Below are positions 41,081-42,942 of a DNA stretch of 42,942 nt, in pieces. Source of the stretch: Clostridia bacterium (lineage in GTDB: Bacteria > Bacillota > Clostridia > Christensenellales > Aristaeellaceae); the NCBI GenBank assembly GCA_900769875.1, contig CAAGII010000045.1, forward strand, positions 1-42,942, read 5' to 3'. A program made the translations under genes and the position numbers. The first letter of the stretch is position 1. Every line of letters starts with the position of its first letter. The notes beneath the pieces were generated by a model. It saw only the letters and a list, made by a program, of their open reading frames with translations. It was not told the DNA's origin and ran no database searches.

Positions 41081-41154
41081 AAAAACGCATTCCCCCTGCT
41101 GACAGTTCCTGTCCACCGGCCATGGAACGGTTCAGAAAGGGGGATGCGTTTTTT
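41081..41154. terminator. Large bidirectional terminator between GH27 and the ATPase gene
   Basis: AAAAACGCAT plus CCCCCT (one bulged T) pairs with AGGGGG plus ATGCGTTTTT (41138-41154). Inside, GTTCC and GGAAC pair. T runs follow on both strands (six on plus, five on minus). It serves both convergent genes. Confidence 0.82.
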
Positions 41155-41161
41155 GTATGCC

Positions 41162-42043
41162 CTATTCATCTTCCCCGGATTGAAACTCGCGCCTGTGCGC
41201 CATGAAGAAATCGTAATACGCGCGTACCGCGCCCAGCTCCGTCCAGCGGCGAACCGCGGCGGGTTCGGCGTCCAGATCGTACACCTTTGCGCCGCGCATC
41301 GACAGAAGGAACGGCGAGTGCGTGGCGATCACAAACTGACAGCCAAAGAATCTTGCGCTCTCCTCAAGAAAGCGGAGCAGCTCCTGCTGCTTCTCAGGCG
41401 ACAGGCTGTTTTCCGGCTCATCGAGCAGGTAGAGGCTGTCATCGCTGATGTTTCCGGCGAAATACTGCATGGCGCTTTCGCCATTGGAGTGCTCGCGCAC
41501 CTCACCGACGAGCCTGGAGCGGACATAGCGCGACTGTGTCATGCTCCGCGCCTGGTTGATGCGGCGCAGCTCCTCGTAATCCTCCATGGAGCGGAGGCGG
41601 AAATCGTTGCTCCGCTTCGCGCTTGTATACTCCTCAAACATCTCCTCGCGGCGGATGCTGACGCCCTCGTTGAGCTGGCGCAGGTTGAGCATGTAGTCGA
41701 ACACATCGTCGCTGGTGATGATGCGGCTGCGCAGCGGTATGCTGCCATGCTCCGCGTCGCACAGCGCCAGATAATCCGCCATGAAGGCCGATGAGTTGCA
41801 CAGCGTCGCCCGCGTGAGGGACAGCTTGTCCGCCATCACATTCAGCGCGGTGGTCTTGCCGCTGCCGTTGCCGCCGTACAGGATGGTCACCGGCTCGAAG
41901 ACAAGCTCCGTCAGGCCGCGCGCGGACAGGATGCCAAAGGGGTAAAACGAATCATAGCAGGTACGCTTGGCCTTACCGCTGCGGATGAAAAAGCCGGACT
42001 CGTCCTCGGCGCTCGGAAAGGTGAAGCGTCGCAGATACAGCAT
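41162..42043 (-). CDS. AAA ATPase, ABC/SMC-like (AAA_21 type), function unknown
   Basis: The product is 293 residues. The start at 42043 follows GGGAGG. ABC/OLD-like ATPase features: TILYGGNGSGKTTALNVMAD (Walker A), SLYLLDEPENSLSPEKQQEL (Walker B with catalytic Glu) and FVIATHSPFLLSMRGAKVYD (H-loop His). A charged helical middle (about residues 130-190, RREEMFEEYTSAKRSNDFRL) replaces a coiled coil. There is no TOPRIM nuclease domain and no membrane partner. Such ATPases can stand alone or act in defence pairs. Here the neighbours are a TrmH methyltransferase (13 nt upstream) and FtsY, arguing for a housekeeping gene of unknown role. Confidence 0.8.
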   Translation of the reverse strand: MLYLRRFTFPSAEDESGFFIRSGKAKRTCYDSFYPFGILSARGLTELVFEPVTILYGGNGSGKTTALNVMADKLSLTRATLCNSSAFMADYLALCDAEHGSIPLRSRIITSDDVFDYMLNLRQLNEGVSIRREEMFEEYTSAKRSNDFRLRSMEDYEELRRINQARSMTQSRYVRSRLVGEVREHSNGESAMQYFAGNISDDSLYLLDEPENSLSPEKQQELLRFLEESARFFGCQFVIATHSPFLLSMRGAKVYDLDAEPAAVRRWTELGAVRAYYDFFMAHRREFQSGEDE

Positions 42044-42056
42044 GCCGCGCCTCCCA

Positions 42057-42791
42057 TCACTCGCTATCTCGCTGGGTAAAGCCGTAGATGCCGATCGCCG
42101 CTGCAATGGACAGGTTGAGCGAATCCACCCGGTCATTGCTGGGGATGCGCACCGGCTGCCCGATCCTGGCAAAGGAGGACGGAAGCCCGCTTCCCTCGTT
42201 GCCGAAGATCAGCGTCCATCTCGGCTGAATCCCGTCGCGCAGCACGTCGGGCAGCGAGCGGCTGCCCGTGAGCATGAAGGGATACAGCGCGCGCTGCTCC
42301 TGCTCCGAAAGATACTGCTCAAACGTATCGTAGGTGCGCACGCGCAGCTGGAACAGGCTGCCCATGCTGGCGCGCACCACGCGCGGATCAAACACATCCA
42401 CGCACGGACGGATCAGCGCGATATCCTCCACGCCAAAGCCCAGCGCTGTGCGCAGGATGGTGCCGCAATTGCCGCAGTCCGACGGATTGTGCAGCAGCAC
42501 ATGCGGCTTGGCTGGGTCAAGCGGGTCGTTGAACTTTTCAAACACCACGGCGGCAAAGCAGTTCTCCTTGCCGGAGATGCGCGCAAGCGCCTTATCTGCA
42601 AGCTCGATTCGCACATGCGCTTTCTCCGCGAGGGCGCACAGGCGCTCCGCGCCCTCATGCCCCTCCGCCTTGGAATGCAGCAGCACCCGTCTGGCGCAGT
42701 CAGGTCTGTGCAGCAGGCACTCCATGGCGGGAAACAGCCCCGGCGCATAGGCATAATCCAGCTCTGCCTTGTATGCGGAAAGCGATGGCAT
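42057..42791 (-). CDS. TrmH/SpoU-family RNA 2'-O-methyltransferase
   Basis: The product is 244 residues. GGAGGTTGGAGCG precedes the ATG. The N-terminal ~90 residues form the substrate-binding part (VLLHSKAEGHEGAERL). The SPOUT knot motifs follow: HNPSDCGNCGTILRTALGFG (motif 1, Asn and Arg), TLIFGNEGSGLP (motif 2) and IPSNDRVDSLNLSIAAAIGI (motif 3). It transfers a methyl group to a ribose in rRNA or tRNA. The target cannot be told. Motif 1 has two Cys not usual in the family. It lies 38 nt after ftsY. Confidence 0.87.
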   Translation of the reverse strand: MPSLSAYKAELDYAYAPGLFPAMECLLHRPDCARRVLLHSKAEGHEGAERLCALAEKAHVRIELADKALARISGKENCFAAVVFEKFNDPLDPAKPHVLLHNPSDCGNCGTILRTALGFGVEDIALIRPCVDVFDPRVVRASMGSLFQLRVRTYDTFEQYLSEQEQRALYPFMLTGSRSLPDVLRDGIQPRWTLIFGNEGSGLPSSFARIGQPVRIPSNDRVDSLNLSIAAAIGIYGFTQRDSE

Positions 42792-42829
42792 CGCTCCAAC
42801 CTCCGTTCACCCATCGGGAAGGCGCATGC

Positions 42830-42910
42830 TCAGAACAGCGCCTCCACAAAATCCTTCGCATGAAAGGACTGCAGATCGTCGATCCCCTCGCCCACGCCGA
42901 TGTACTTTAC
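42830..42910 (-). CDS. ftsY: Signal recognition particle receptor FtsY, C-terminal 26 residues (partial)
   Basis: The reading frame from the last genomic base gives KYIGVGEGIDDLQSF and ends FVEALF before TGA. This is the strongly conserved end of FtsY, including the G5-type closing loop region and the C-terminal helix. The rest of the gene lies beyond the contig end, which is cut here by sequencing adapter. FtsY docks ribosome-SRP complexes at the membrane as a GTPase. Confidence 0.85.
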   Translation of the reverse strand, partial: VKYIGVGEGIDDLQSFHAKDFVEALF

Positions 42911-42942
42911 AGATCGGAAGAGCACACGTCTGAACTCCAGTC
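42911..42942 (+). other. Illumina adapter sequence (not genomic)
   Basis: The final 32 bases start AGATCGGAAGAGC and continue exactly as the TruSeq 3' adapter. The boundary falls inside the conserved end of ftsY. It shows the contig was built from untrimmed short reads. It should be removed before any search or annotation. Confidence 0.97.

Noticed and set aside
1..42910. CRISPR arrays, tRNA or rRNA genes, integrases, phage genes, replication origin
   Set aside because: I looked for spaced direct repeats, tRNA T-arm sequences and the usual protein families and saw none that could be supported.

Overview
The window is a GC-rich stretch of what looks like a bacterial chromosome from the class Clostridia, probably an uncultured gut-type lineage (Christensenellales-like is my best guess, not proven). 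The Firmicutes character comes from strong AGGAGG ribosome sites, a seryl T-box leader before serS, a Rex repressor, a SpoIID-type protein, YlbF, the MrfA/MrfB repair pair, a VanW protein, a class A penicillin-binding protein and consensus sigma-A promoters with 17-bp spacers. The last 32 bases are Illumina adapter, so the right edge is a short-read contig end and not a biological boundary.

Left part (1-4.5 kb): a truncated IS30-type transposase start abuts the end of a very long family 5 (peptide-type) binding protein. Then come the 3' remnant of an esterase, a low-GC patch carrying one small membrane protein (probable acquired DNA), and a sugar phosphate isomerase-like TIM-barrel gene. From 4.6 to 7 kb is an aromatic amino acid operon: a perfect promoter, a Phe/Tyr-containing 22-codon leader peptide, an intrinsic terminator (attenuator), then DAHP synthase and 3-dehydroquinate synthase. 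A SpoIID/LytB-SH3 secreted protein and a convergent class A PBP follow (7.3-11.9 kb).

Middle (12-20 kb): an orphan family 1 binding protein is coupled to galactokinase. A convergent, divergent-sequence ParB-like gene comes next, then a tight operon of an atypical iron alcohol dehydrogenase, a DUF218 protein, RadC, a second DUF218 protein and RsmG. From 20.2 to 25.1 kb, on the minus strand, lies a complete branched-chain amino acid ABC transporter (livJ-H-M-G-F order of transcription) with two hairpins between the binding protein and the rest. A two-gene ThrE-type exporter (25.4-26.6 kb) and T-box-controlled serS (27-28.3 kb) are on the plus strand.

Right part: minus-strand genes for MrfA, MrfB and a TPR protein, an ECF-type sigma factor with a coupled small membrane protein, and signal peptidase I (28.3-34.3 kb). 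Divergent from them run rex and a VanW-domain protein, then a second promoter and an operon of YlbF, MltG, a U32 peptidase and a GH27-like glycosidase (34.5-41.1 kb). The final minus-strand group is FtsY (last 26 codons only), a TrmH/SpoU methyltransferase and an AAA ATPase.

Most genes are housekeeping, envelope or transport functions. The best candidates for something new are the leader-peptide attenuator of the aro operon, the RadC operon with its atypical dehydrogenase, the degenerate ParB-like protein, the mrfA promoter palindrome and the sigma factor/small membrane protein pair. I saw no CRISPR array, tRNA, rRNA or complete mobile element.
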